DNA from: Streptomyces regalis | GTDB lineage: Bacteria > Actinomycetota > Actinomycetes > Streptomycetales > Streptomycetaceae | Length of the DNA stretch: 33,746 nucleotides | Direction of reading: 5' to 3' | Assembly: GCF_001509475.1 (NCBI RefSeq) | Contig: NZ_LLZG01000418.1 | Span: forward strand, 1-33,746 | Shown here: in pieces, positions 17,157 to 27,520 of the stretch | Layout of the letters: each line of letters opens with the position of its first letter | How positions within the stretch are numbered: position 1 is the stretch's first letter | The notes under the pieces: model-generated | What the model was told of the DNA's origin: nothing | What the model saw: the letters and a program-made list of their open reading frames with translations, nothing else | Databases searched by the model: none | Translations under genes and position numbers: made by a program

Positions 17157-17988
17157 ATGTCCAGGGCTCTTCCGAAGTACAACAAGCGTCGCGTCGCGTT
17201 CATCGGCGGCGCTGCCGCGGTGGCACTGTCCGGCACGGTGATCGCCGGCTTCGCCCTCGCGGGGGAGACGTCCAAGAACAGCGGGACCAGCGCCCGCACA
17301 CTGGCGAGCCCCGGCACGATCACTTGCCCGGACGTCAGGTCCAAGCTGCCCGCGGTCCCGGCCTCCGCCAAGGCCGAGGTCGACCGCAACCTCGCACTGC
17401 TCAACACGCAGATCCAGGAGGCCAACCAGCGCCTCGTCAACGGCCAGGGCGGACCCAACTTCGTCCAGAACGCCATCCTCGGCCCGCTCAAGGACAAGCG
17501 CGTGGCGACGGTCAACCGCATCGCGACGGCGATCGGACGCACGGCGGCCAAGCCGCAGGGGCTGGACGCGCTGGCGCCGTGCACCTTGAACGCGACCGGG
17601 ACCAATGCGGGCGGCGGCGCCAAGGCCACGCCCCCCGCGAAGGCGACCCCCGGGCAGCAGGCCGGCGGGAACACGGGCAACACCGGAAACAGCGGCAACG
17701 CAGGCGGTGTCGGCACGATCAGCTGCCCTGACGTGAAGTCGAAGCTGCCCGCGGTCCCGGCCTCCGCCAAGGCCGAGGTCGACCGCAACCTCGCACTGCT
17801 CAACACGCAGATCCAGGAGGCCAACCAGCGCCTCGTCAACCGGACCCAACTTCGTCCAGAACGCCATCCTCGGCCCGCTCAAGGACAAGCGCACCGCCGC
17901 CATCGACCGCATCGCCATCTCGATCGGCCGCACCGCCGCGAAGCCCCAGGGCCTGAACTCCCTGGCGGCCTGCCAGCTCGTCAAGTGA
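17157..17988 (+). pseudogene. Secreted tandem-repeat protein, frameshifted in the second repeat
   Basis: The ATG at 17157 opens an exported protein: MSRALPKYNKRR, a hydrophobic segment, then two copies of a domain of about 90 residues. Each copy starts TI(T/S)CPDV and continues [19 protein letters not shown], with paired Cys near both ends. The linker is rich in Gly, Asn and Ala. In the second copy 8 nt present in the first (17442-17449) are absent at 17840/17841. As read, the frame changes to Arg/His/Pro-rich nonsense ending at 17993. Restoring 8 nt gives the expected ending AACQLVK with TGA at 17986-17988. I do not know the function. The lesion may be real or an assembly error in the repeat. 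Confidence 0.75.
17343..17892. repeat. Identical direct repeats in the secreted protein gene
   Basis: The block from 17343 to about 17501 and the block 17742-17892 appear identical base for base, except for the 8-nt gap in the second. They are offset by 399 bases before the gap and 391 after it. Flanking sequence of the two domains diverges abruptly. Confidence 0.85.
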
Positions 17989-17993
17989 CGTGA

Positions 17994-18047
17994 CAGGCAG
18001 CCATGGCCGCCCCGTTGGCACGCCGGCCGGGGCGGCCATGGCGCCTG
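17994..18047 (+). terminator. Strong terminator after the secreted repeat protein
   Basis: A perfect 14-bp stem (18001-18014 with 18028-18041) is extended by CAGGC/GCCTG outer pairs (17994-17998, 18043-18047). It starts 6 bases after the restored stop codon. Confidence 0.85.
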
Positions 18048-18125
18048 CGAGTGAACAGGCGAATTCCTTAGACAGGCGAACGATCCACGTCCATACTCGA
18101 TGAACGTGGGAAAACTTACGGACGC

Positions 18126-18692
18126 ATGGACGGCAGACTCCGCACCTTCATCGAGGAGCAGCCCCTCTTCTTCACCTCGACCGCTCCCCTGTCAGCCGAC
18201 GGCACCGTCAACCTCTCCCCCAAGGGCCTCAAGGGCTCCTTCGCGATCCTCGACGAACTCACCCTGGCCTACCTCGACTTCGCCGGGTCCAACGCCGAGA
18301 CCATCGCGCATCTGCGGGAGAACGGCCGGATCACCCTCATGTGGTGCGCCTTCCAGGGCCCGCCCCAACATCGTCCGTGTGCACGGCCGCGGTGAGGCCG
18401 TCTTCCGGGACGACCCACGGTTCAAGGAACTGCTCGGGCACGTTCCCGACATCGACCCGACCTGCACGGCCTGCGCGCGATCATCGTGGTGCGAGCCGAA
18501 GTCATTCGGGACTCCTGCGGGTACGCGGTGCCCCTCATGACGTACGACGAAGACCGCGACCTGCACGCCAGGCGGTTCGCGCGCGAGGACGACGACTCGC
18601 TCAGCGCGTACTTCGCCAAGAAGGACCACATCGCGACCAGCCTGGATGGACTACCCGGGCTGCCGTTGCCGCTGCCTCCGTCTAGCGTCTGA
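18126..18692 (+). pseudogene. PNPOx-like FMN-binding protein with two compensating frameshifts
   Basis: The ATG at 18126 starts MDGRLRTFIEEQPLFFTS, and LSPKGLKGSFAILDE and ENGRITLMWCAFQGPP follow, typical of the pyridoxamine 5'-phosphate oxidase-related split-barrel family. After ...QGPP the homologous sequence (NIVRVHGRGEAVFRDDPRF) continues in the next frame, as if one C were added in the CCCC run at 18363-18366. At about 18462 it returns to the first frame (IIVVRAEVIRDSCGYAVP), as if one G were missing, and runs to TGA 18690-18692. As read, translation stops at 18395. Net frame change is zero and all parts are present, so the gene was intact recently or the sequence contains errors. The substrate is unknown. 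Confidence 0.8.
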
Positions 18693-18695
18693 GCC

Positions 18696-19397
18696 ATGCG
18701 CCACGGTGTCGTCGCCCTCGCGTCCGCGTCCGTCCTCGTGCTCGGTGCCGCCACGGGAGACGGGACGCCGCCTCCCCTGCCCGCGCGCATGGCCGACACC
18801 GGGGGCGGTACCCAGCTGATCACCGCCGTGGCACCGAGGACCGGCTCGACGTCGGGGACCGTCACCTGGTGGGACCGGGTGGACGGGACGTGGGTGAAGG
18901 CCGGTTCGGCGTCGGCCCGCTTCGGCGCGAGGGGACTCGTCGAGGGGACCTCGCGGAAGCAGGGCACGAACACGACGCCGACGGGGCTGTACGGGCTGCC
19001 GTATGCCTTCGGCATCGAAGCGGCGCCGCGCGGCACGACGTACAAGTACCGCCGTGTGCACCGGGACTCCTGGTGGTGCCAGGACAACGACTCGCGCGCG
19101 TACAACCGTTGGACCGAGCCGCTGGCGCGCGACTGCCGGGCCGTCGAGTCCGAGCACCTGGTCTCGTACGGGGCGCTGTACGCGTACGCGCTCGTCATCG
19201 ACTTCAACTACGAGCGCCCGGTGAAGGGGCGAGGTGCCGGGATCTTCCTCCATGTGAAGGGGCGTGGGGCGACGGCCGGTTGTGTGTCGGTGTCCGAGGA
19301 CGCGATGAAGCGGATCCTCAGGTGGGCCGATCCGCGGCGGAAACCGCACATCGCGATCGGGACGGCGGACGGGCCCACGGCGATCACCCGCTACTGA
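18696..19397 (+). CDS. L,D-transpeptidase (YkuD) family exported protein
   Basis: A 233-residue protein with an N-terminal hydrophobic export segment (residues about 4-20, Ala/Val-rich). The C-terminal YkuD-like catalytic motif is HVKGRGATAGCVSVSE, with His186 and Cys196. This matches the H-x-n-G-C pattern of L,D-transpeptidases that crosslink peptidoglycan stems at 3-3 positions. TNTTPTGLYGLP is the usual substrate-cleft stretch before it. The match is to the short L,D-transpeptidase-like group rather than to the Ig-domain type. The start lies 3 bases after the stop of the preceding PNPOx-like gene, with no separate RBS, so translation may depend on that gene being read. Confidence 0.82.
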   Translation: MRHGVVALASASVLVLGAATGDGTPPPLPARMADTGGGTQLITAVAPRTGSTSGTVTWWDRVDGTWVKAGSASARFGARGLVEGTSRKQGTNTTPTGLYGLPYAFGIEAAPRGTTYKYRRVHRDSWWCQDNDSRAYNRWTEPLARDCRAVESEHLVSYGALYAYALVIDFNYERPVKGRGAGIFLHVKGRGATAGCVSVSEDAMKRILRWADPRRKPHIAIGTADGPTAITRY

Positions 19398-19495
19398 GCA
19401 AGCGGCACTGAACACACGGACCTCCCCGCACGTATCTCTGGGCCAAGGGACCACGCCCATCACGCACTCCCCTTGCTCCCGTCCCCGGAGGAACC

Positions 19496-20878
19496 GTGAC
19501 CACCACGCTCGCAGGCGGCCGTGCCGCTCGCCGCCAGACGATGCGCCGCATCCGCCCGCGCCGCTCCCCGGCCGTCCCGCTGGTCGTCGCCCTATGGGCG
19601 GGCGCGGCAGCGGTGCTGTGGCTGTGGTGGGACAACACGCCGTCCCTCGCGGACAACACCGCCAAGATCCTCGCCGCCGGGCGGATCACCGGTCTGCTGG
19701 CCGGCTATCTCATGGCGCTCGTCGTGCTGCAGATGGCCCGGGTGCCCGCGCTGGAGCGGCGGGTGGGGTCGGACCGGGTCGCACGGTGGCACGCGATGAG
19801 CGGTCGTTACACGATCTGCCTGGTCATCGCGCACGTCTTCCTCACCATGTGGGCGTACGCGCTGCAGGCAGGCAAGACGCTCGGCGACGTCGTCCAGCAG
19901 ACGATCGACTCGGTCAACACGCTGCCGGACATGGGCAAGGCGGCCATCGGCACCGGCCTGCTGTTCTTCATCGCGTTCATCTCGATCGGGGGCATCCGCC
20001 GCCGGATCCCGTACGACACCTGGTACCACGTGCACCTGCTCACGTACGCGGCGGTGTACCTGACGTTCTGGCACCAGATCACCACCGGCAACGAGTTCGC
20101 CGTCGAGCCGTCCGCGAAGACCTTCTGGTACGGGCTGTACGGGATCGTGACCGCGCTGGTGGTCTGGTACCGGATCCTCACCCCGATCCGCCTCAACCTG
20201 CGGCACCGGATGTACGTCGAGGCGGTCATCGAGGAGACGCCGGGCATCGTGTCGGTGCTGATCGGCGGACGCAAGCTGCACCGCATGGGCGCGGAGGCCG
20301 GACAGTTCTTCCGGTGGCGGTTCAAGGCACCGGGCATGCGGTTCAGCTCCCACCCCTACTCGTTGTCGGCGGCGCCCCGCCCGGACATGCTGCGGATCAC
20401 GGTCAAGGCGATCGGCGACCACACCTCGCGGCTGCGCGATCTGAAGCCGGGCACCAAGGTGTGGGCCGAGGGGCCGTACGGCGCGCTGACCGCCCAGCGC
20501 CGCAGCCGGGGCAAGGTGCTGCTGGTCGCGGGCGGGGTGGGCATCACACCGATGCGGGCCCTGTTCGAGACGCTGCCCGGCGCGTCCGGCGACATCACCC
20601 TGCTCTACCGGGCCAACAGCACCCAGGACCTGGCGCTGTGGGACGAGCTCGCGGCCATCGCCGACGAGCGCGGCGCCCGGCTGATGTACGCGGTCAACAG
20701 CCCGGACGGCGAGCGGCCGGACATCTCGGCGGAGCGGCTGCGCCAGAAGCTGCCCGACATCGACAAGCACGACGTGTTCATGTGCGGGCCGGCCGGCTTC
20801 GCGCAGTCCGTCTACGAGGCCCTGCGCGGCGCGGGTGTGCCCGCCCGCCGCATCCATCACGAGTCGTTCGAGATGTGA
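19496..20878 (+). CDS. Ferric-reductase-like membrane flavoprotein
   Basis: A 460-residue protein. An N-terminal ferric-reductase-like haem membrane domain (about residues 25-240) has several helices and paired His, for example in CLVIAHVFL and WYHVHLLTYAAVYLTFWHQ. The rest is a cytoplasmic ferredoxin-NADP reductase-like unit: FAD motif HPYSLSAAP, nucleotide motif VAGGVGITPMRAL, and CGPAGF near the end. It would move electrons from NAD(P)H through FAD and haem to the outer face. The GTG start has GGAGG 4 to 5 nt upstream. It heads an operon with an FMN-binding exported protein and ApbE, the likely electron acceptor and its maturation enzyme. Confidence 0.9.
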   Translation: MTTTLAGGRAARRQTMRRIRPRRSPAVPLVVALWAGAAAVLWLWWDNTPSLADNTAKILAAGRITGLLAGYLMALVVLQMARVPALERRVGSDRVARWHAMSGRYTICLVIAHVFLTMWAYALQAGKTLGDVVQQTIDSVNTLPDMGKAAIGTGLLFFIAFISIGGIRRRIPYDTWYHVHLLTYAAVYLTFWHQITTGNEFAVEPSAKTFWYGLYGIVTALVVWYRILTPIRLNLRHRMYVEAVIEETPGIVSVLIGGRKLHRMGAEAGQFFRWRFKAPGMRFSSHPYSLSAAPRPDMLRITVKAIGDHTSRLRDLKPGTKVWAEGPYGALTAQRRSRGKVLLVAGGVGITPMRALFETLPGASGDITLLYRANSTQDLALWDELAAIADERGARLMYAVNSPDGERPDISAERLRQKLPDIDKHDVFMCGPAGFAQSVYEALRGAGVPARRIHHESFEM

Positions 20879-20929
20879 GCGACGGGACCGTCACACACCA
20901 GACTTCGGACTTCAGGAGCTGTAGGAGCC

Positions 20930-21712
20930 ATGAGGAAGAGTCACCCCATCCGGCGTGTCGTGCTGGCCGGCGCGGCCACCGTGTCCGGGATCGTGCTGCT
21001 GCTCTCGCTGAAGCCGGCGACCGACCCGGCCTCCGCGGCGGCGGGCGGCACGGCACCACCCGTGGCGGCACAGTCGCCGCAGGGCGGCGCCCAGGCGGCC
21101 GGCACCGGCACGATCACCGGTGACGCGGCGCAGACCCAGTACGGGGCCGTGCAGGTGCGGCTGACCGTGGCGGGCGGGAAGATCACCCAGGCGGAGGCCG
21201 TCCAGGCACCCAAGGGCGGCCAGAGCGACCAGGTCACCGCGAACGCCGTGCCCAAGCTCAACCAGGCGGCGGTCGCCGCGCAGAGCGCGGACATCGACGC
21301 GGTGTCGGGAGCGACGTACACCAGCGCGGGCTACAAGGAGTCCCTCCAGTCGGCCATCGACAAGGCGAAGGCGAGCGCCGGTTCGTCGCAGGGCTCGGGC
21401 TCACAGGACTCCGGTTCGCAAGGGTCGGGCGCCGCCCAGGCCAGTACCGTCACCGGCAGCGTCGCCCAGACCCAGTACGGGCCGGTCCAGGTCCGGATCA
21501 CGGTCAGCGGCGGAAAGATCACCAAGGCCGAGGCGGTCCAGACGCCCAAGGGCGGCCGGAGCGACCAGGTCACCGCGAACGCCGTACCGAAGCTCAACCA
21601 AGCCGCCGTGGCGGCGGGCAGCGCCGACATCGACGCGGTCTCCGGAGCCACGTACACCAGCGCCGGCTACAAGGAGTCCCTCCAGTCGGCCCTGGACCAG
21701 GCCGGTGGCTGA
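20930..21712 (+). CDS. Exported protein with two FMN-binding domains
   Basis: A 260-residue protein with an N-terminal membrane segment (about residues 8-27), then two near-identical FMN-binding domains (PF04205 type) at about 60-146 and 174-256. They are joined by a Ser/Gly/Gln linker. Each domain carries DAVSGATYTS, the flavinylation motif; the Thr of SGAT (Thr129 and Thr241) would be linked to FMN by ApbE. The role is an extracytoplasmic electron carrier with two covalent flavins, taking electrons from the membrane reductase upstream. The start has AGGAGC upstream. It overlaps apbE by 8 nt, implying coupled translation. Confidence 0.92.
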   Translation: MRKSHPIRRVVLAGAATVSGIVLLLSLKPATDPASAAAGGTAPPVAAQSPQGGAQAAGTGTITGDAAQTQYGAVQVRLTVAGGKITQAEAVQAPKGGQSDQVTANAVPKLNQAAVAAQSADIDAVSGATYTSAGYKESLQSAIDKAKASAGSSQGSGSQDSGSQGSGAAQASTVTGSVAQTQYGPVQVRITVSGGKITKAEAVQTPKGGRSDQVTANAVPKLNQAAVAAGSADIDAVSGATYTSAGYKESLQSALDQAGG

Positions 21713-22508
21713 CACGGTGGCGGAACCGGCAGAAGCTCCCGCCGCGGTACGTCATGCGGAGGAGGTCATGGGGACGGTCTTCTCCTTCGACGTCCGCGGC
21801 GGGGACCCCGGTGCCGTGAAGTCGGCACTGGAAGAGGCGGTCACCGGACTGCACCGGGTCGACGAGGTGTTCAGCACCTACCGCGACGACAGCCAGGTCT
21901 CCCGGCTGGTGAGCGGTGAGCTGACCGTCGAACGGTGCGATCCGGAGGTCGCCGAGGTGCTCGAACTGGGCGCCGAGGCGGAGCGGCTCAGCGAGGGCTG
22001 GTTCAGCACCTCGTACGAGGGCCGCCTCGACCCGACGGGCATCGTCAAGGGCTGGTCCGTCGAACGCGCGGCCCGCCGCCTCGCGAAGATCCCCGGCGTG
22101 ACCGGCGTCAGCGTCAACGGCGGCGGCGACGTCCAACTCCTCGGCGTACCGGGCGCACAGCGCCCCTGGCGCGTGGGAGTCTCCGACCCCCTCCGCCCGG
22201 GCGGCCTCGCGGCAGTCATCTCCGCCGCCGGCCTGGACGAACTGGCGGTGGCCACATCCGGCACGGCGGAGCGGGGCGCGCACATAGTCGACCCGCGCAC
22301 CGGCCGCTCCGCGGTGACGGACCTGGTGGCGGTGACTGTGGTGGCCCCGCAATTGACCTGGGCGGACTGCTGGGCGACGGCGGCTTTCGCGATGGGGTCG
22401 AGGCAAGGTCTGCGGTGGTTGGAGTCATTGCCGGACGTGGAGGCCCTCTTGATCACGGCCGGGGATGAAGTCCGCTGCACAGGCGGCCTCGCATCTCGAC
22501 TCGGCTGA
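21705..22508 (+). CDS. apbE: FAD:protein FMN transferase
   Basis: A 267-residue ApbE-type flavin transferase that attaches FMN from FAD to a Thr or Ser of exported flavoproteins. Family landmarks are MGTVFSFDV, STYRDDSQVSRL, DPTGIVKGWSVERA, SVNGGGDVQLLG, ATSGTAERGAHIVDP and the metal-site Asp in TWADCWATAAFAMG. I see no clear signal peptide. The GTG start at 21705 lies inside the upstream FMN-binding gene, whose two SGAT sites are the obvious substrates. The stop is only 3 bases from the convergent argR stop. Confidence 0.93.
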   Translation: MADTVAEPAEAPAAVRHAEEVMGTVFSFDVRGGDPGAVKSALEEAVTGLHRVDEVFSTYRDDSQVSRLVSGELTVERCDPEVAEVLELGAEAERLSEGWFSTSYEGRLDPTGIVKGWSVERAARRLAKIPGVTGVSVNGGGDVQLLGVPGAQRPWRVGVSDPLRPGGLAAVISAAGLDELAVATSGTAERGAHIVDPRTGRSAVTDLVAVTVVAPQLTWADCWATAAFAMGSRQGLRWLESLPDVEALLITAGDEVRCTGGLASRLG

Positions 22509-22511
22509 CAC

Positions 22512-23057
22512 TCAGTGCCCGTTCTGAGCCAACCGCAGCAAATGATCAGCCAGAGCCTGACCCCCCGTAGGGTTCCGGCTGATCAACAGCAACGTGTCGT
22601 CACCGGCAATGGTCCCCAAGATGTCCTGCAGCTCGGCCTGATCAATGGCCGAGGCCAAGAACTGCGCAGCCCCCGGAGGGGTCCGCAGGACCACGAGGTT
22701 CGCAGAAGCCTCCGCGGAGATCAGCAGCTCCTGGGAAAGCCGCCGCATCCGCTCCTCCTTGGCCGACTCGCCCAGCGGCGCACGGGGGGTCCGAAAACCC
22801 CCCTCACTCGGCACCGCGTAGATCAGATCGCCCTCGTTGTTACGGATCTTCACCGCGTTGAGCTCGTCCAGATCCCGGGAGAGCGTCGCCTGCGTGACGC
22901 TCAACCCGTCGTCGGCGAGCAGCTTCGCCAACTGGCTCTGCGACCGCACGGGTTGCCGGTTGAGGATGTCCACGATCCGGCGGTGGCGCGCGGTGCGGGT
23001 CTGTGGCACGGCAGGCCCGGCGGCCCCGTTGTGCTCGTGGTCCTGCGCCTGACTCAT
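22512..23057 (-). CDS. argR: Arginine repressor
   Basis: A 181-residue ArgR. The winged-helix N-terminal domain spans about residues 25-95, with [28 protein letters not shown] as the DNA-binding part. The C-terminal oligomerisation and arginine-binding domain includes the [12 protein letters not shown] segment. It binds ARG boxes with arginine as corepressor. The start MSQAQDHEH at 23057 follows the argD stop by 19 bases; a weak GAGACG serves as RBS. It is the last gene of argCJBDR, so it is probably autoregulated. ARG-box-like sites are present upstream of argC and argH. Confidence 0.96.
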   Translation of the reverse strand: MSQAQDHEHNGAAGPAVPQTRTARHRRIVDILNRQPVRSQSQLAKLLADDGLSVTQATLSRDLDELNAVKIRNNEGDLIYAVPSEGGFRTPRAPLGESAKEERMRRLSQELLISAEASANLVVLRTPPGAAQFLASAIDQAELQDILGTIAGDDTLLLISRNPTGGQALADHLLRLAQNGH

Positions 23058-23076
23058 CGTCGTCTCATTTCCCGGA

Positions 23077-24264
23077 TCATCCGTCCCCGTTGGCCACGTC
23101 AAGGATGCCGGGAAGGGCCTGAAGAAGCGCCTCCACTTCGTCGTCACCGAGGTTCAGCGGCGGCATGAGCCGTACGACATCGGGGGCGGGCGCGTTCACC
23201 AGGAAACCGGCGTCCTGAGCCGCCTGCTGCACCTTGGCGGCGAGCGGCTCGGTGAGCACGATACCCAGGAGCAGTCCCGCGCCCCGGACATAGTCGATCA
23301 ACGGGTGGCCCAGCGCCTCGACCCCGTCGCGCACCTTCTCGCTCTGCCGCTTGACGTTCTCCAGCAACCCGTCGTTGGCGATGGTGTCCAGCACGGCCAG
23401 TCCCGCGGCACACGCGACCGGGTTCCCGCCGAAGGTCGTCCCGTGGTGACCGGGCTGCAGCAGCTCCGCGGCCCGCCCGAAGGCGACCGTCGCACCCAGC
23501 GGCAGCCCGCCGCCGAGCTGCTTGGCGAGCGTGACGACGTCGGGCAGCACGCCCTCGTGGGCCTGGTATTCGAACCAGTGCCCGGTACGGCCGATGCCGG
23601 TCTGCACCTCGTCGAGGACGAGCAGCGCACCGCTGGCGGCGGTGATCGCCCGCGCCGCCTTCAGATAGCCGGCCGGCGGCACCACGACCCCGAGTTCGCC
23701 CTGGATCGGCTCGATGATCACAAGGGCGGTCTCCTCGGTGACCGCGGCGGCCAGCGCCTGCGCGTCGCCGAACGGCACGTGCGTGACATCGCCGGGCAGC
23801 GGCAGGAACGGCTCCCGCTTGCCGGCCTGGCCGGTCATCGCGAGGGCGCCCATCGTGCGGCCGTGGAAGCCGCCCTCGGTGGCGACGATGTGGGTCCGCC
23901 CGGTCAGCCGGCCGATCTTGAACGCGGCCTCGTTGGCCTCGGCGCCGGAGTTGCAGAAGAAGACCTTGCCGTCCCGGCCGAAGAGCTGCAGGAGCCGTTC
24001 GGCGAGGACGACGGTCGGCTCGGCCATGAAGAAGTTGGAGATGTGGCCGAGGGACGCGATCTGCTTGCTCACGGCCTCGACGATCGCCGGGTGCGCGTGG
24101 CCGAGCGCGTTGGTGGCGATGCCGCCGACCCAGTCGAAGTACTGCTTGCCCTCGGTGTCCCAGACCTTCAGGCCCTCACCGCGGTCGAGAGGGAGCCTCG
24201 GGGTGCCGTAGTTGTTCATGAGCGAGCCCTGCCACCGCTGGGTGAGCTCCTGATTCCCCGTCAT
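23077..24264 (-). CDS. argD: Acetylornithine aminotransferase
   Basis: A 395-residue PLP enzyme of class III aminotransferases. It converts N-acetylglutamate semialdehyde to N-acetylornithine. Key motifs are [39 protein letters not shown] with the PLP Asp, and the Schiff-base Lys in [16 protein letters not shown]. The ATG at 24264 overlaps the argB stop (ATGA). Length is standard. Confidence 0.97.
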   Translation of the reverse strand: MTGNQELTQRWQGSLMNNYGTPRLPLDRGEGLKVWDTEGKQYFDWVGGIATNALGHAHPAIVEAVSKQIASLGHISNFFMAEPTVVLAERLLQLFGRDGKVFFCNSGAEANEAAFKIGRLTGRTHIVATEGGFHGRTMGALAMTGQAGKREPFLPLPGDVTHVPFGDAQALAAAVTEETALVIIEPIQGELGVVVPPAGYLKAARAITAASGALLVLDEVQTGIGRTGHWFEYQAHEGVLPDVVTLAKQLGGGLPLGATVAFGRAAELLQPGHHGTTFGGNPVACAAGLAVLDTIANDGLLENVKRQSEKVRDGVEALGHPLIDYVRGAGLLLGIVLTEPLAAKVQQAAQDAGFLVNAPAPDVVRLMPPLNLGDDEVEALLQALPGILDVANGDG

Positions 24265-25169
24265 TCGGCGTCCCCCTCTTGCACGTCCGGCACGACCATC
24301 GTGCCGATTCCTTCGTCGGTGAAGATCTCCAGCAGGATGGAGTGCTGGACCCGGCCGTCGATGACCCGGGCGGTGGTGACGCCGCCCCGCACGGCGTGCA
24401 GGCAGCCCTCCATCTTCGGCACCATGCCGGAGCTCAACTCCGGCAGCAGCTCCTCCAGTTGGGAAGCGGTGAGGCGGCTGATCACCTCGTCGGAGTGGGG
24501 CCAGTCCTCGTAGAGGCCCTCGACGTCCGTGAGGACCATGAGGGTTTCGGCGCCCAGAGCAGCAGCGAGTGCCGCAGCCGCCGTATCAGCATTGACGTTG
24601 TAGACATGTCCGTCGTCCTGGCTCCGGGCGATCGACGAGACGACCGGGATACGGCCGTCGGCCAGCAGGGCCTCGATCGCGCCCGTGTCGATGTCGGTGA
24701 TCTCGCCCACCCGCCCGATGTCGACGAGCTCGCCGTCGATCTCGGGCTGGTGCTTGGTGGCGGTGATGGTGTGCGCGTCCTCGCCGGTCAGCCCCACGGC
24801 CAGCGGGCCGTGTTCGTTGAGCAGATTGACCAGCTCCCGCTGGACCTGACCGGCCAGCACCATCCGTACGACGTCCATGGCGTCCTCGGTGGTGACGCGC
24901 AGGCCCGCCTTGAACTCGCTGACGATGCCGTGCTTGTCGAGGGCGGCGCTGATCTGCGGACCGCCGCCGTGCACGACGACGGGCTTGAGCCCGGCGTGGT
25001 GCAGGAACACGACGTCCTGGGCGAACGCGGCCTTCAGGTCCTCGTCGATCATGGCGTTGCCGCCGAACTTGATGACGACGGTCTTGCCGTTGTGGCGGAC
25101 CAGCCAGGGCAGCGCCTCGATGAGGATCTGGGCCTTGGGGAGGGCGGTGTGCTTCCGCGTAGTGCTCAT
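24261..25169 (-). CDS. argB: Acetylglutamate kinase
   Basis: A 302-residue amino acid kinase that phosphorylates N-acetylglutamate, usually the arginine-feedback-controlled step. Motifs are [12 protein letters not shown] at the N-terminus (with an N-terminal extension seen in arginine-sensitive hexameric enzymes), [11 protein letters not shown], and [18 protein letters not shown]. The ATG at 25169 overlaps the argJ stop by 4 nt (ATGA), so the earlier open frame to 25442 is not used. Confidence 0.97.
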   Translation of the reverse strand: MSTTRKHTALPKAQILIEALPWLVRHNGKTVVIKFGGNAMIDEDLKAAFAQDVVFLHHAGLKPVVVHGGGPQISAALDKHGIVSEFKAGLRVTTEDAMDVVRMVLAGQVQRELVNLLNEHGPLAVGLTGEDAHTITATKHQPEIDGELVDIGRVGEITDIDTGAIEALLADGRIPVVSSIARSQDDGHVYNVNADTAAAALAAALGAETLMVLTDVEGLYEDWPHSDEVISRLTASQLEELLPELSSGMVPKMEGCLHAVRGGVTTARVIDGRVQHSILLEIFTDEGIGTMVVPDVQEGDAE

Positions 25170-26317
25170 GACGAGTAGGCGCTGTTCTCGTGGACGTAGT
25201 CGGCGGTGAGGTCGTTGGTCCAGATGGTGGCGGTCTCGGAGCCCGCGGCGAGGTCGGCGACGATGTGCACCTCGCGGTAGCGCATGTCGACCTTCTCGCG
25301 GTCCTCGCCGACGCCGCCGTTCTTGCACACCCAGACGCCGTTGATGGCGACGTTGAGCCGGTCGGGCTCGAAGGCGGCCTTGGTCGTGCCGATCGCGGAC
25401 AGGACGCGGCCCCAGTTGGGGTCCTCGCCGTGGATGGCGCACTTGAGGAGGTTGTTGCGGGCGATGGACCGGCCCACCTCGACGGCGTCGTCCTCGGTCG
25501 CGGCGTTGATCACCTCGACCTTGATGTCCTTGCTGGCGCCCTCGGCGTCCCGGATCAGCTGCTGGCCGAGGTCGTCGCAGACGGCCCGTACGGCCTCGGC
25601 GAACTCCTCGTACCCCGGGGTGACTTCGGCGGCGCCGGAGGCGAGGAGCAGCACGGTGTCGTTGGTGGACATGCAGCCGTCGGAGTCGACGCGGTCGAAG
25701 GTGACCTTGGTGGCGGCGCGCAGGGCCTTGTCCAGTACGTCGCTGTCGAGGGCGGCGTCAGTGGTGAGGACGACCAGCATGGTGGCGAGGCCGGGGGCGA
25801 GCATGCCGGCGCCCTTCGCCATGCCGCCGACGGTCCAGCCGTCCTTGGTCACGACGGACGTCTTGTGGACGGTGTCGGTGGTCTTGATGGCGATGGCGGC
25901 CTTCTCGCCGCCGTGCTCGGAGAGCTGGGCGGCGGCGGTCTCGACGCCCGGGAGCAGCTTGTCCATGGGCAGCAGCACACCGATGAGGCCGGTCGAGCAG
26001 ACGGCGACCTCGATGGCGCCCCGGCCGAGCACCTCGGCGACCTTCTCGGCGGTGGCGTGGGTGTCCTGGAAGCCCTTGGGTCCCGTACAGGCGTTGGCGC
26101 CACCGGAGTTGAGGACGACCGCGGAGACCTGACCGCCCTTCAGGGCCTGCTCGGACCACAGCACCGGCGCGGCCTTGACGCGGTTGGAGGTGAAGACGCC
26201 CGCGGCGGATCGGCGGGGCCCGGTGTTGACCACGAGGGCCAGGTCCGGGTTGCCGTTCTCCTTGATTCCGGCGGCGATCCCCGCCGCCGTGAATCCCTTT
26301 GCTGCCGTGACACTCAC
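25166..26317 (-). CDS. argJ: Ornithine acetyltransferase / bifunctional ArgJ
   Basis: A 383-residue ArgJ, which moves the acetyl group from N-acetylornithine to glutamate in the recycling pathway. It self-cleaves before Thr179 in PGLATMLV to give two subunits. [13 protein letters not shown] is another landmark. The GTG start at 26317 has AAGGAG 5 nt upstream; the frame is open further but lacks an RBS. It follows argC by 88 bp and overlaps argB. Whether it also has glutamate acetyltransferase activity cannot be told. Confidence 0.97.
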   Translation of the reverse strand: MSVTAAKGFTAAGIAAGIKENGNPDLALVVNTGPRRSAAGVFTSNRVKAAPVLWSEQALKGGQVSAVVLNSGGANACTGPKGFQDTHATAEKVAEVLGRGAIEVAVCSTGLIGVLLPMDKLLPGVETAAAQLSEHGGEKAAIAIKTTDTVHKTSVVTKDGWTVGGMAKGAGMLAPGLATMLVVLTTDAALDSDVLDKALRAATKVTFDRVDSDGCMSTNDTVLLLASGAAEVTPGYEEFAEAVRAVCDDLGQQLIRDAEGASKDIKVEVINAATEDDAVEVGRSIARNNLLKCAIHGEDPNWGRVLSAIGTTKAAFEPDRLNVAINGVWVCKNGGVGEDREKVDMRYREVHIVADLAAGSETATIWTNDLTADYVHENSAYSS

Positions 26318-26405
26318 TGCATCTCCTTGTTCGCTTCTCCGCCCGTGCAGCGCAGAGGTGCGGCTTTCGTCATTGTCTGCGGCCCGGTGGCTGCACGTGC
26401 GTCGC

Positions 26406-27487
<1,082 letters not shown>

Positions 27488-27506
27488 CCGATCCCGGGCG
27501 GGCGCA

Positions 27507-27520
27507 TAGGCTCACCGGCG
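27507..27520 (+). promoter_or_regulatory. Putative -10 giving a leaderless VOC mRNA
   Basis: TAGGCT at 27507-27512 lies 7 bases upstream of the GTG at 27520, so a transcript would begin at about the start codon. No ribosome site is visible. The -35 is not clear. Confidence 0.45.
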
